In this document: positions 55,864 to 64,000 of the stretch, one piece after another
How positions within the stretch are numbered: position 1 is the first letter of the stretch
Layout of the letters: every line of letters begins with the position of its first letter
DNA from: Methylobacterium sp. Leaf91
Lineage (GTDB): Bacteria > Pseudomonadota > Alphaproteobacteria > Rhizobiales > Beijerinckiaceae
Assembly: GCF_001422815.1 (NCBI RefSeq)
Contig: NZ_LMMP01000034.1
Coordinates: 195,442-259,441 of the forward strand
DNA: 64,000 nucleotides
Direction: 5' to 3'
Notes under the pieces: model-generated
Databases searched by the model: none
What the model was told of the DNA's origin: nothing
Seen by the model: only the letters and a program-made list of their open reading frames with translations
Position numbers and translations under genes: made by a program

Positions 55864-57423
55864 TTATTCAGCGGCCACGGACATCGGTCCGCGCTGCTGG
55901 AAATCCTCGGGGAAATGGGTGATCGCGCTCATGACGGGCATCGGGGTGAGCCCGCCCATGGCGCAGAGCGACCCGTCGGTCATGACGTCGCAAAGATCGG
56001 CCACGACGGCGAGATTCTCGGTGGGGCGGATGCCGGCGATGACCTTGTCCATCGTCTCGACGCCGCGCGTCGCGCCGATGCGGCAGGGGGTGCACTTGCC
56101 GCAGGATTCCACCGCGCAGAACTCGAAAGCGAAGCGGGCCTGTTTGGCCATGTCGACGGTATCGTCGAAAACCACGATGCCGCCATGGCCGACGAGGCCC
56201 TTCTTGGCCGCCATCGCCTCGTAATCGAGGGGCGTGTCGAGGAGATGGTCGGGGAAGTAGGCCCCGAGCGGGCCGCCGACCTGGACCGCCCGGACTGGAC
56301 GGCCGCTCTGCGTACCGCCGCCGAAATCCTCGATGATCTCGCGCAGGGTGATGCCGAATGCGAACTCGATCAGGCCGCCATGCTTGATGTTGCCGGCGAG
56401 CTGGATCGCCAGCGTGCCGAGCGAACGGCCCATGCCGTAATCGGCATATGCCTTGGCACCGTGCTCCAGGATGTAAGGCACGGCCGTGAAGGTCATCACG
56501 TTGTTGACGAGGGTCGGCTGGCCGAGGAAGCCCTTCAGTGCCGGGATCGGCGGCTTGGCCCGGACGATGCCGCGACGACCCTCCAGGCTCTCCAGCAGCG
56601 AGGTCTCCTCGCCGCAGATATAGGCGCCGGCGCCCAGGCGCACTTCGAGGTGGAAGGCCTTGCCCGAGCCCGCCACGTTGTCGCCGAGATAGCCGGCGGC
56701 CTTGGCATTGACGATCGCTTCTTTGAGGGTCGCGAAGGCCTGCGGATATTCGGAGCGCAGATAGATGTAGCCGCGCGTGGCCCCCGTCGCGATGCCCGCG
56801 ATGGTCATGCCCTCGATGAGGTTGAAGGGATCGCCCTCCATCATCATCCGGTCTGCGAAGGTGCCCGAATCGCCCTCGTCCGCATTGCAGACGACGTATT
56901 TCTGCTCGGACTGGGCGAGCATCACCGTGTTCCACTTGATACCGGCGGGGAAGCCGGCACCACCGCGTCCGCGCAGGCCGGAATCGCGCACCTGGGCCAC
57001 GATACCGGCGGCATCGAGCTTCAGCGCGGCATCCAGGCCGTTATAGCCACCATGCGCCCGGTAATCCTCCACCGAGACGGGATCGATCACGCCGCAGCGA
57101 TGGAAGGTCAGGCGCTGCTGCCGGGCGAGATACGGCATCTCCTCGGGCTTGCCGAGGCGAAGGGCATGTTCGCCGCCATTCACCAAGCCGGCATCGAGAA
57201 GGCTGTCGACATCGCCGGGAGTGACGGGACCGTAGGCGATGCGGCCCTCCGGCGTCGCGACCTCGACCATGGGCTCCAGCCACAGCATCCCACGCGAGCC
57301 CGTGCGGACGATGGTGACGTCGAGACCGCGGCGCTCGGCGCCGGCGAAGATCGCGCGGGCGACACGGTTGGCGCCGAGACCGAGCGCGACGGCGTCGCGC
57401 GGGACATAAATGGTGATGCTCAC
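55864..57423 (-). CDS. fdsB: Formate dehydrogenase beta subunit (NADH-binding)
   Basis: Diaphorase subunit of 519 residues, homologous to NuoF with an N-terminal thioredoxin-like NuoE-type domain. The NADH/FMN site is GRGGAGFPAGIKW, FMN contact CNADEGDSGTFADR, and the 4Fe-4S cluster ESCGKCTPCRIGATRG. It passes electrons from FdsA to NAD. The start is GTG at 57423, overlapping fdsG as GTGA; fdsA follows after 13 bases. Confidence 0.94.
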   Translation of the reverse strand: MSITIYVPRDAVALGLGANRVARAIFAGAERRGLDVTIVRTGSRGMLWLEPMVEVATPEGRIAYGPVTPGDVDSLLDAGLVNGGEHALRLGKPEEMPYLARQQRLTFHRCGVIDPVSVEDYRAHGGYNGLDAALKLDAAGIVAQVRDSGLRGRGGAGFPAGIKWNTVMLAQSEQKYVVCNADEGDSGTFADRMMMEGDPFNLIEGMTIAGIATGATRGYIYLRSEYPQAFATLKEAIVNAKAAGYLGDNVAGSGKAFHLEVRLGAGAYICGEETSLLESLEGRRGIVRAKPPIPALKGFLGQPTLVNNVMTFTAVPYILEHGAKAYADYGMGRSLGTLAIQLAGNIKHGGLIEFAFGITLREIIEDFGGGTQSGRPVRAVQVGGPLGAYFPDHLLDTPLDYEAMAAKKGLVGHGGIVVFDDTVDMAKQARFAFEFCAVESCGKCTPCRIGATRGVETMDKVIAGIRPTENLAVVADLCDVMTDGSLCAMGGLTPMPVMSAITHFPEDFQQRGPMSVAAE

Positions 57424-57893
57424 GACTTCATCTCCGTGAGGGCCGATTCCAGAGAATCTGCGGTGAGGCGCGCCAGCGGCTCATCGTCGACCAGGGCGCC
57501 CGGGCCGTTGGCGCAGAGGCCGAGGCAGTAGACCGGCTCCACCGTGATCTGGCCGTCCGGCGTCGTGCCGTGCCAATCGATGCCAAGGCGGGCGAGGATA
57601 TCCGCGTGGAGGGCGTCGGATCCCATGGCCTGGCAGGCCTCGGCGCGGCACAGCTTCACCTGATGCTTGCCCGAGGGGGCACGGCGGAAGTCGTGGTAGA
57701 ACGTGATGCAGCCATGCACCTCGGCCCGCGACAGGTTCAGCGCGTCCGCGATGAGCGGAACGGCGCCCTCGTCGACGTAGCCAAAGGTTTCCTGCAAGGC
57801 GTGGAGGATGGGGAGCGTGGCGCCTTCGAGATGCGTATGGTCGGCGATGATGCCGGCCGCACGCTGCGCGCTCCATGGCTCATGCTGCAGCAT
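57420..57893 (-). CDS. fdsG: Formate dehydrogenase gamma subunit
   Basis: NuoE-like 2Fe-2S protein of 157 residues. Cluster cysteines are in LCRAEACQAMG and YCLGLCANGP; HLEGATLPILHALQETFGYV is the typical helical N-terminus. The ATG at 57893 has AGGAA just upstream and gives the usual length; a longer frame start at 57947 would run through a palindrome in the promoter region. First gene of the fds operon. Confidence 0.93.
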   Translation of the reverse strand: MLQHEPWSAQRAAGIIADHTHLEGATLPILHALQETFGYVDEGAVPLIADALNLSRAEVHGCITFYHDFRRAPSGKHQVKLCRAEACQAMGSDALHADILARLGIDWHGTTPDGQITVEPVYCLGLCANGPGALVDDEPLARLTADSLESALTEMKS

Positions 57894-57927
57894 TGTTCCT
57901 ACCCGGATGAACTTGTTGTCATTCCAA

Positions 57928-57944
57928 GGTGGTATATCTCCACC
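57928..57944. promoter_or_regulatory. Inverted repeat upstream of fdsG
   Basis: GGTGG-N7-CCACC lies 35-51 bases before the fdsG ATG, in the 123-base gap after the LysR gene, next to an A/T-rich stretch containing TTATAAC. It is a candidate site for the adjacent LysR protein or another regulator; no -10/-35 pair is clear. Confidence 0.4.
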
Positions 57945-58016
57945 CATGAATCAATCGTCCGGTTCGGTCGTTCGACAATGCTTTTTTGTTATAATTCCAT
58001 TGTGCGGCGCAAAAAC

Positions 58017-59003
58017 TCAGAGTGACGAGATGTTTTCGGCGATTGTCGGTGCGATCGCCTGTCCCTCCACGATGAGCGCGGCACAGAGCGGTGTCATTGG
58101 ATCGCGCTCCGGCACGACGAGCCCGATCATGTGGCTGACATCGGGTTCGACGATGGGCACGGAGCGGACCCGCTCACTGAGGCGGAAACTGTCGGCAAGA
58201 ACGGCGGGCATCACGCTGGCCCATTTGGCCGTGCGGACATGGGTCAACAAGACGATCATCGAGTTCGACTGCAGCAACGGTTCCGCATTCCATCCGGCAT
58301 TCTGGAGATGCCGGTCAACGATGCGGCGATTCTGCATATCCGGCGTCAGAAGACAGAGAGGAAGACGGCCGACCTCGTCCCAGGTCACCGAATCCCGCAT
58401 TCCGTAGATGCCGTCGACCGCCGTGAGCAGGCGGTAGCGCTCGCGATAGAGCGGTACGGCAATGACTTTGCCGAGCGGCTCGTTCTCCAGATAGGTGATC
58501 CCGGCATCGATCTCGTGGTCGGCGATCAGCCGGCCGATCTCGCCGGAGGTGGTGGATTGCACCGAGAATCGCACGTCGGGATGGCGGGCGCGGAATGGGG
58601 TGGTCAGCGAGGCGACGATCGGCGTGGCAGTGGGAATCGCGGCAAGGCGAAGAGTGCCCGACAATCCCCGACGCAGGCTCGCGACTTCCTCCCGCATGGC
58701 GCGCGCATCACCGACGATCCGGCGCGCCCAGTCGAGAACGCGCTCACCTTCCGGGGTGAAACCCTGGAATCGGGACCCGCGCTCCACCAGCAGGACGCCG
58801 AGCCGCTCTTCGAGCTGCTTCACTCCGGCCGAGAGCGTCTGCTGGGAAACGTTGCAGAATTGCGCGGCCCGGCCGAAATGCCGCTCGCGAGCCAGGGCAA
58901 GGAGGAATTCGAGGCGTTCGATCACCGCCACGACCTTATGGTGTTCATCCCCGAATTCGCTTCCCGGAATATGCGCCCGCATGTCTCCCGCGGAGCCGGT
59001 CAC
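58017..59003 (-). CDS. LysR family transcriptional regulator (FdsR-like position)
   Basis: Protein of up to 328 residues. The winged HTH reads LEFLLALARERHFGRAAQFCNVSQQTLSAGVKQLEERLGVLLVER; the C-terminal half is the periplasmic-binding-protein-like effector domain. The N-terminus is uncertain: about 27 residues precede the usual LysR start, so an internal initiation is possible. It lies on the same strand just upstream of fdsG, an arrangement known for formate dehydrogenase operons, and likely controls it in response to formate or a C1 metabolite (inference). Confidence 0.85.
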   Translation of the reverse strand: MTGSAGDMRAHIPGSEFGDEHHKVVAVIERLEFLLALARERHFGRAAQFCNVSQQTLSAGVKQLEERLGVLLVERGSRFQGFTPEGERVLDWARRIVGDARAMREEVASLRRGLSGTLRLAAIPTATPIVASLTTPFRARHPDVRFSVQSTTSGEIGRLIADHEIDAGITYLENEPLGKVIAVPLYRERYRLLTAVDGIYGMRDSVTWDEVGRLPLCLLTPDMQNRRIVDRHLQNAGWNAEPLLQSNSMIVLLTHVRTAKWASVMPAVLADSFRLSERVRSVPIVEPDVSHMIGLVVPERDPMTPLCAALIVEGQAIAPTIAENISSL

Positions 59004-59335
59004 TCTCCATAGCGGGAACCGCGCTATACTGGCGAGGGATTCACGGTCGAAGACGGCGGCAATACAAATTTAAGTTTGCCGTCGAGCAAAATTGCTTTGA
59101 TTCCCCCAGTCATTCGGGCTCCACGGGTGCTGCACTACGGGGAAAGGCACAACCATGCGACGCTGTTGCGGTTGCGCCATCGACGTCCATGTGGTCTGAC
59201 ACCCGCAATGGCGACCCGGATTTCACATCCGAGGTCCGCCTTTCCCGTTAAGCGAGGACTTGCGCGCGACGTCAAAAGTCGCAAGACGCTTCGGGACGAC
59301 GTAGAACGATACCAAAGGGGAGCCACGAGAGGCAC
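59004..59335. other. Divergent promoter region between lysR and ctaC
   Basis: No gene is seen in these 332 bases. There is an imperfect hairpin near 59052-59083 (GACGGC against GCCGTC around an A/T-rich loop). GAGAGG lies just before the ctaC ATG. Promoters for lysR and ctaC must be here, but no confident -35/-10 pair is visible. Confidence 0.5.
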
Positions 59336-60187
59336 ATGCGGACCACGCAGGCGCAACACCGGTCATCATGGGGACTTGCTGCGGGCGCTCTTGCTGCGCT
59401 CGGCACCACCCTCGTTTCTTCAGCTGCCCTGGCGGCCGGCATCGGCCAGCCCGAGCCGTGGCAGATGGACCGTCAGGTCGCCGTCACCGAGAACGCGCGG
59501 GACATCCACACGTTCGAGCAGGGGATGCATTGGCTCTCCTTCGGCATCTCGGCTTTCGTGCTCGGATTGATCGTCTACTGCATCTTCAAGTTCAACGCGA
59601 AGGCCAACCCGGTCCCCTCGAAGACCACGCACAACACCATGATCGAAGTGGCCTGGACGATCGTCCCGGTGCTGATCCTGGTGGCGGTCGCCATCCCCTC
59701 GTTCCGCCTGCTCCGCACCCAGCTCTCGGATCCGAAGGCCGACGTCATCGTCAAGGTGATCGGCCATGCCTGGTACTGGTCCTACGAGTACCCCGCGGTC
59801 GAGAATGGCGGCGGCTTCACCTTCGACGCCAATATCGACGAAGAGAAGCAGCCCAAGCTGCTCGGCACCGACAACGACATGGTCGTCCCGGTGAACAAGA
59901 TCGTGAAGATCCAGGTGACCGCCGCCGACGTGCTGCATTCCTGGGCGATGCCGTCCTTCGGCTTCAAGATCGACGCGATCCCCGGCCGCCTGAACCAGTT
60001 CTGGTTCAAGGCCGAGCGCGAAGGCACCTATCACGGCCAGTGCTCAGAGCTCTGCGGCGCCCGCCATGCCTACATGCCCATCACGGTGCAGGTGGTGAGC
60101 GACGAAGCCTATGCGGCCTGGCTCGCAGAGGGGAAGACCAAGTTCGCCCGCCTCGACGACGGTTCGAAGTTCGCAGAAGCCAAGTAG
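59336..60187 (+). CDS. ctaC: Cytochrome c oxidase subunit II
   Basis: Subunit of the aa3-type terminal oxidase that receives electrons from cytochrome c. The 283 residues carry a signal peptide (GLAAGALAALGTTLVSSAALA), two transmembrane helices (about 65-85 and 105-125), and a periplasmic cupredoxin domain with the binuclear CuA site: His in VLHSWAMPSFG and GQCSELCGARHAYMP. WYWSYEYP is the conserved aromatic patch. First gene of the cta cluster. Confidence 0.95.
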   Translation: MRTTQAQHRSSWGLAAGALAALGTTLVSSAALAAGIGQPEPWQMDRQVAVTENARDIHTFEQGMHWLSFGISAFVLGLIVYCIFKFNAKANPVPSKTTHNTMIEVAWTIVPVLILVAVAIPSFRLLRTQLSDPKADVIVKVIGHAWYWSYEYPAVENGGGFTFDANIDEEKQPKLLGTDNDMVVPVNKIVKIQVTAADVLHSWAMPSFGFKIDAIPGRLNQFWFKAEREGTYHGQCSELCGARHAYMPITVQVVSDEAYAAWLAEGKTKFARLDDGSKFAEAK

Positions 60188-60223
60188 CGGCTTTTTCCGG
60201 CGCCGCTCGACGGCTCCGGCTGG

Positions 60224-60245
60224 ACCGGCCCTTGATCGGGCCGGT
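60224..60245. terminator. Stem-loop between ctaC and ctaD
   Basis: Stem ACCGGCCC / GGGCCGGT with a six-base loop lies 36 bases after the ctaC stop. The following TCATTCG is not a proper T-run, so partial attenuation or mRNA 3'-end protection that sets the subunit II to subunit I ratio is more likely than full termination. Confidence 0.5.
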
Positions 60246-60294
60246 TCATTCGCAAATCGAGAGATTTAGAGAAACCTGAACAGGGTCTGCATCG

Positions 60295-61923
60295 ATGGCA
60301 ACCGCCACAGCACAATCAGGGCAACACGACGCCCACGCCTCCCATACGCCGTCCTTCTTCGCCCGTTGGTTCCTGTCGACCAACCATAAGGACATCGGCA
60401 CTCTCTACCTCCTGTTCGCGTTCTGCGCGGGCATCATCGGCGCGTTCCTCTCCTTCGGCATCCGCATGGAGATGGAAGAGCCCGGCCTGCAGTACTTCTC
60501 GAATCCCGGCACCTACAACGTGTTCGTGACCGGCCACGGTCTCATCATGGTGTTCTTCATGGTGATGCCGGCGCTCATCGGCGGCTTCGGCAACTGGTTC
60601 GTGCCTCTCATGATCGGCGCGCCGGACATGGCGTTCCCGCGCATGAACAACATCTCGTTCTGGCTCACCGTCTCCGGCTTCGCGAGCCTTCTCTGCTCGC
60701 TCTTCGTCGAAGGCGCGCCGGGAACGTCGGGCGCCGGAACCGGCTGGACCGTCTATCCCCCGCTCTCGACCTCGGGCCATCCCGGTCCCTCCGTCGATTT
60801 CGCGATCTTCGCCCTTCACCTTTCCGGTGCCGGCTCGATCCTCGGCGCCATCAACTTCATCACCACCATCCTGAACATGCGCGCGCCGGGCATGACCCTG
60901 CACAAGATGCCGCTGTTCGCCTGGGCAGAGCTCGTCACCGCGTTCCTGCTGCTCCTGTCGCTTCCGGTCCTCGCCGGCGCGATCACGATGCTGCTCACCG
61001 ACCGCAACTTCGGCACGACCTTCTTCGATCCGGCCGGCGGTGGTGATCCGGTCCTCTACCAGCACCTGTTCTGGTTCTTCGGTCACCCCGAAGTGTACAT
61101 CATGATCCTGCCGGCCTTCGGCATCGTCTCGCACATCATCTCGACCTTCTCGCGCAAGCCCGTCTTCGGCTACCTCGCCATGGCCTACGCCATGGTCGCC
61201 ATCGGCGTCGTCGGCTTCGTCGTGTGGGCGCACCACATGTACACGGTCGGCCTGTCGCTCCAGACGCAATCCTACTTCGTCTTCGCCACCATGGTCATCG
61301 CGGTGCCCACCGGCGTGAAGATCTTCTCCTGGATCGCGACGATGTGGGGTGGCTCGATCCGCTTCACCGCCGCCATGCACTGGGCGGTCGGCTTCATCTT
61401 CCTCTTCACGGTCGGCGGCGTCACCGGCGTCGTGCTGGCGAACTCGGCGGTCGATAAGTACCTGCACGACACCTATTACGTCGTGGCGCACTTCCACTAC
61501 GTCCTGTCGCTCGGCGCCGTGTTCATCATCTTCGCCGGTGTCTACTACTGGTTCCCGAAGATGACCGGCTACGTCATCCCGGAATGGGCCGGCAAGCTGC
61601 ACTTCTGGCTCGCCTTCATCGGTGCGAACATCCTGTTCTTCCCGATGCACTTCCTGGGTCTGGCCGGCATGCCGCGTCGCTACGCCGATTACCCGGAGGC
61701 CTTCGCCGGCTGGCACAAGGTCTCGACCTGGGGCGGTCATATCTTCGCCCTCGGCATGGTGGTGTTCTTCATCGGCGTCGTTCTCGCCTTCCGCTCGAAG
61801 GTCCGCGCGGCAGACAATCCCTGGGGCGAAGGCGCCACCACCCTCGAGTGGACGCTCTCCTCCCCGCCGCCTTTCCACCAGTTCGAAACGCTCCCGACCA
61901 TCGTCGACGAGCACGGTCACTAA
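60295..61923 (+). CDS. ctaD: Cytochrome c oxidase subunit I
   Basis: Twelve-helix haem-copper oxidase catalytic subunit of 542 residues that reduces O2 and pumps protons. Haem a ligand is in VTGHGLIMVFF. The CuB ligands and cross-linked Tyr are in FWFFGHPEVYIMILP and the AHHMYTVG block, and haem a3/a ligands in VVAHFHYVLS. The D-channel motif NNISFWLTV and the K-channel residues are in normal positions. Confidence 0.96.
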   Translation: MATATAQSGQHDAHASHTPSFFARWFLSTNHKDIGTLYLLFAFCAGIIGAFLSFGIRMEMEEPGLQYFSNPGTYNVFVTGHGLIMVFFMVMPALIGGFGNWFVPLMIGAPDMAFPRMNNISFWLTVSGFASLLCSLFVEGAPGTSGAGTGWTVYPPLSTSGHPGPSVDFAIFALHLSGAGSILGAINFITTILNMRAPGMTLHKMPLFAWAELVTAFLLLLSLPVLAGAITMLLTDRNFGTTFFDPAGGGDPVLYQHLFWFFGHPEVYIMILPAFGIVSHIISTFSRKPVFGYLAMAYAMVAIGVVGFVVWAHHMYTVGLSLQTQSYFVFATMVIAVPTGVKIFSWIATMWGGSIRFTAAMHWAVGFIFLFTVGGVTGVVLANSAVDKYLHDTYYVVAHFHYVLSLGAVFIIFAGVYYWFPKMTGYVIPEWAGKLHFWLAFIGANILFFPMHFLGLAGMPRRYADYPEAFAGWHKVSTWGGHIFALGMVVFFIGVVLAFRSKVRAADNPWGEGATTLEWTLSSPPPFHQFETLPTIVDEHGH

Positions 61924-61948
61924 GACACGAACTGAAACGACACGGATT

Positions 61949-61974
61949 GCGAGGACCGCGCCAGCGGTCCTCGC
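61949..61974 (+). terminator. Terminator-like hairpin after ctaD
   Basis: Perfect 11-bp stem GCGAGGACCGC / GCGGTCCTCGC with loop GCCA, followed by TCTTTC. The short pyrimidine run makes it a moderate intrinsic terminator, perhaps reducing read-through into ctaB. Confidence 0.75.
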
Positions 61975-62077
61975 TCTTTCCCGGATGCCTCTCCCAGCGA
62001 GGGGCGTCCCGCAAAGGGCGGCGCCTTAGACGGCGTGATCCGAACCCCGGCCAGACCGACAACAGCATCAGGTACCC

Positions 62078-63040
62078 ATGACGAGCCTGTCGAACAGCGT
62101 ATCCGCTGGCGCCGAGCCGCAAGATTTCGCCCCCGCCCCGATGATGGTGGGCGGCGAGGTCTCGGACTTCTTCGCGCTCCTGAAGCCCCGCGTGATGGTG
62201 CTGGTGATCTTCACGGCGCTGGTCGGCATGGTGGTGTCCCATGTCCAGATCCAGCCGGTCGTCGGAGTGATCTCGCTCCTGATGATCGCGGTGGGCGCCG
62301 GTGCCTCCGGCTGTCTCAACATGTGGTGGGACGCCGATATCGACGCGGTGATGACCCGCACGGCGACGCGCCCGATCCCCGGCGGTCGTATCCAGCCCGG
62401 TGAAGCCCTGGCCTTCGGCCTCGTCCTGTCGGTGGGTTCGGTCCTGGTGCTCGGCCTCGCCTCGAACTGGCTGGCCGCCTCGCTGCTCGCCTTCACGATC
62501 GTGTTCTACGCGGTCGTCTACTCCATGTGGCTGAAGCGGGCGACGCCGCAGAACATCGTCATCGGCGGCGCCGCCGGCGCCCTCCCGCCGATGATCGGCC
62601 AGGCTGCCGTATCGGGATCGGTGGGCATCGAATCGACGGTCCTGTTCCTCATCATCTTCATCTGGACGCCGCCGCATTTCTGGGCGCTCGCGCTCATCAA
62701 GGCAGGGGAATACGCCAAGGCCGGCATCCCGATGATGCCGAACGTCGCCGGGCCTCAATCCACGCGGCGCCAGATCATCTACTACTCGATCCTGCTGTTC
62801 CCGGTGGGCCTCGCCCCGGTCTTCCTCGGCTTCGGCGGATGGCTCTACGGCGTCACCGCCTTCCTCGGTGGCCTCGGGATGCTGGCCTTCAGCGTGCACG
62901 TCTACCGCAACCGTGAGGGCGAGGCGGAGCGCAAGGCCGCGCTCGGCATGTTCGGCTTCTCGATCCTCTACCTCTTCCTGCTGTTCTCGGCGGTCTTGGC
63001 CGAGCAGGGCCTGGGACTGTTCCGTGCGGTGCTCGCGTGA
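62078..63040 (+). CDS. ctaB: Protohaem IX farnesyltransferase (haem o synthase)
   Basis: UbiA-family membrane prenyltransferase of 320 residues that adds a farnesyl group to haem b on the way to haem a. The first aspartate-rich motif is NMWWDADIDAVMTRT and the second is in the TPPHFWALALIKAGEYAKAGIPMMP region. About nine hydrophobic helices. It overlaps the next gene by GTGA. Confidence 0.94.
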   Translation: MTSLSNSVSAGAEPQDFAPAPMMVGGEVSDFFALLKPRVMVLVIFTALVGMVVSHVQIQPVVGVISLLMIAVGAGASGCLNMWWDADIDAVMTRTATRPIPGGRIQPGEALAFGLVLSVGSVLVLGLASNWLAASLLAFTIVFYAVVYSMWLKRATPQNIVIGGAAGALPPMIGQAAVSGSVGIESTVLFLIIFIWTPPHFWALALIKAGEYAKAGIPMMPNVAGPQSTRRQIIYYSILLFPVGLAPVFLGFGGWLYGVTAFLGGLGMLAFSVHVYRNREGEAERKAALGMFGFSILYLFLLFSAVLAEQGLGLFRAVLA

Positions 63041-63210
63041 CCTCGGTGCCGGGTAAATCCACTCCGCCGCGGCAGCTGACGCCCGAAGAGCGCCAGCGCC
63101 AGCGCAGGCGCTCCATCGCCATCGCCACGGTGCTGTTCGTCCTCGTGGCCATCTTCTACGCGTTGACCATCGCCAAGCTCGGACCGCAGATCCTCAATCG
63201 CCCGCTGTGA
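63037..63210 (+). CDS. Small CoxF-like cytochrome oxidase cluster protein
   Basis: Small reading frame of 57 residues with GTG start overlapping the ctaB stop (GTGA). A basic N-terminal third (PEERQRQRRR) precedes one transmembrane helix (about 26-46, IAIATVLFVLVAIFYALTIAKLG) and a short tail ending NRPL. This matches the tiny membrane protein placed between ctaB and ctaG in many alphaproteobacteria (CoxF/CtaF), whose role in oxidase assembly is not established. Confidence 0.85.
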   Translation: MTSVPGKSTPPRQLTPEERQRQRRRSIAIATVLFVLVAIFYALTIAKLGPQILNRPL

Positions 63211-63253
63211 CCGCATCGACCGGGTCGTTCAGCGAAGAAAGTCGGACGTCATC

Positions 63254-63868
63254 ATGACCGACGTGAAAAGCCCGCGAAGCGGCAATCCGAACCGCAAGGC
63301 CTCGGTCACGGCCCTCGCCTGCGCGGGTCTGGCGGTGGGCATGATCGGCTTGGCCTTCGCCTCGGCGCCGCTCTACGACATGTTCTGCAAGGCCACCGGC
63401 TTTGACGGCACGCCTCGCGTCGGGCTCGCATCGACGCAGGTCGCCACGGATGACAGCATGGTCGTCCATCTCGATACAAACGTCGCGTCGACCCTGCCTT
63501 GGCGCTTCGTCGCCGAGACGCCGAAGATCGAAGTTCGCCTCGGCGAGACGAAGACCGTGTTCTTCCGGGTCAAGAATACGGGGACGACCCCCTCGACGGG
63601 GATCGCGACCTACAACGTCCAGCCGGGACTGATGGGGAGCTTCTTCGTGAAGATCCAATGCTTCTGCTTCAACGAGCAGACGCTCCAGCCCGGGGAGACG
63701 ATGGATTTCCCGGTAGTGTTCTACATCGATCCGGCCGTGAGAGCCGACTCGAACACCGCCCACCTTCAGGAGCTCACGCTCTCCTACACGTATTTCGCGT
63801 CGAAGAATGGCCAGCCCTCGGCCGCGCTCGCGACGACGGACGGCAAGAATGCGAAAACCAATTTCTGA
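63254..63868 (+). CDS. ctaG: Cytochrome c oxidase copper-insertion protein CtaG/Cox11
   Basis: Periplasm-facing copper chaperone that delivers CuB to subunit I. The 204 residues have one N-terminal transmembrane helix with ASAPLYDMFCKATGF, a beta-sandwich domain, and the copper-binding motif KIQCFCFNEQTL (Cys-Phe-Cys). Spacing of 43 bases after the CoxF-like gene. The next gene of the cluster, usually ctaE, would lie beyond the window. Confidence 0.94.
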   Translation: MTDVKSPRSGNPNRKASVTALACAGLAVGMIGLAFASAPLYDMFCKATGFDGTPRVGLASTQVATDDSMVVHLDTNVASTLPWRFVAETPKIEVRLGETKTVFFRVKNTGTTPSTGIATYNVQPGLMGSFFVKIQCFCFNEQTLQPGETMDFPVVFYIDPAVRADSNTAHLQELTLSYTYFASKNGQPSAALATTDGKNAKTNF

Positions 63869-63888
63869 GGCCATCAAAAATTTTGGCG

Positions 63889-63927
63889 GGACGCGTTTTC
63901 GACGCGCCAGATTTTTGAGGTCTCAAG
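63889..63927 (+). terminator. Weak terminator-like structure after ctaG
   Basis: An imperfect stem formed from TGGCGGGACGCG and CGACGCGCCA around a TTTT loop is followed by GATTTTTGAGG. It is bulged and the T-run is displaced, so termination is only possible. The rest of the window to base 64000 shows no gene. Confidence 0.35.
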
Positions 63928-64000
63928 CGTGACAACACTGCGCCGTCCCGATTAAGGGTTCCGGTGTAGCCGAACGTTCAGAAGGTCAGAGCCGTTCGCG

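Noticed and set aside
53172..55922. 916-codon open frame antisense to fdsA
   Set aside because: Mirror of fdsA codon bias; the opposite strand has all cluster cysteines and the metal-ligand motif of formate dehydrogenase.
57961..58016. Consensus-like TATAAT on the plus strand near 57991 as a promoter
   Set aside because: It would drive transcription antisense to the LysR gene and has no convincing -35 element; taken as part of an A/T-rich gap.

Overview
The window is GC-rich chromosomal DNA of an alphaproteobacterium, most likely a Methylobacterium/Methylorubrum-type member of the Hyphomicrobiales. I infer this from an FdsGBA(C)D-type NAD-linked formate dehydrogenase operon with its own LysR gene, a ctaC-ctaD-ctaB-coxF-ctaG cytochrome aa3 cluster, CpdR, DUF459 and DUF1178 proteins, a GT21 (HpnI/ceramide-type) glycosyltransferase, and CtrA-like sites. 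No species-level claim is possible from sequence reading alone. No phage, transposase or CRISPR array was seen. Many adjacent genes overlap as ATGA or GTGA, so coupled operons are the rule here.

Layout. 1-2.9 kb: copper module (copA with a downstream cueR cut by the window edge, and a textbook CueR promoter). 3.3-15.4 kb: a long minus-strand gene train headed by inositol-3-phosphate synthase. Next come an HD hydrolase, a SAM methyltransferase, a Gfo/Idh dehydrogenase, a YcaO protein, a TIM-barrel epimerase-like protein, a GT4 glycosyltransferase, a PIG-L deacetylase, a uracil-DNA-glycosylase-fold protein, a YbhN membrane protein and finally a PhoR-like kinase. Ino1, GT4 and PIG-L recall the first steps of mycothiol synthesis, but MshC and MshD are absent and YcaO, methyltransferase and dehydrogenase genes are present. 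I regard this as the best candidate for an undescribed system: a pathway to a modified inositol glycoside of unknown structure.

15.5-22.7 kb: cell-wall and housekeeping genes (lytic transglycosylase, class A PBP with a nuclease-fold tail, AMP nucleosidase, TrmO, SGNH hydrolase). 22.7-28.8 kb: TetR-linked RND efflux operon with two adaptors. 28.8-33.6 kb: histone-deacetylase-like hydrolase, GT21 glycosyltransferase, ethanolamine permease, GATase, tRNA-Leu(CAA). 33.8-38.1 kb: YqaA-DsbB pair, GrxC-nitrilase-DUF1178 operon, CpdR, N-formylglutamate amidohydrolase. 38.2-43.2 kb: galU, galE, MltB-like and DUF459 proteins. 43.3-50.1 kb: glutamate synthase gltB-GST-gltD.

50.8-59.0 kb: exported protein, then the formate dehydrogenase operon fdsG-fdsB-fdsA-fdhD-fdsD preceded by a LysR gene. 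59.3-63.9 kb: cytochrome c oxidase subunits and assembly genes. Formate oxidation yields NADH, the cox cluster serves the aerobic respiratory chain, and gltBD assimilates ammonium, which fits an aerobic methylotroph. Two copies of a quasi-palindromic intergenic repeat lie at about 17.0 and 31.1 kb.
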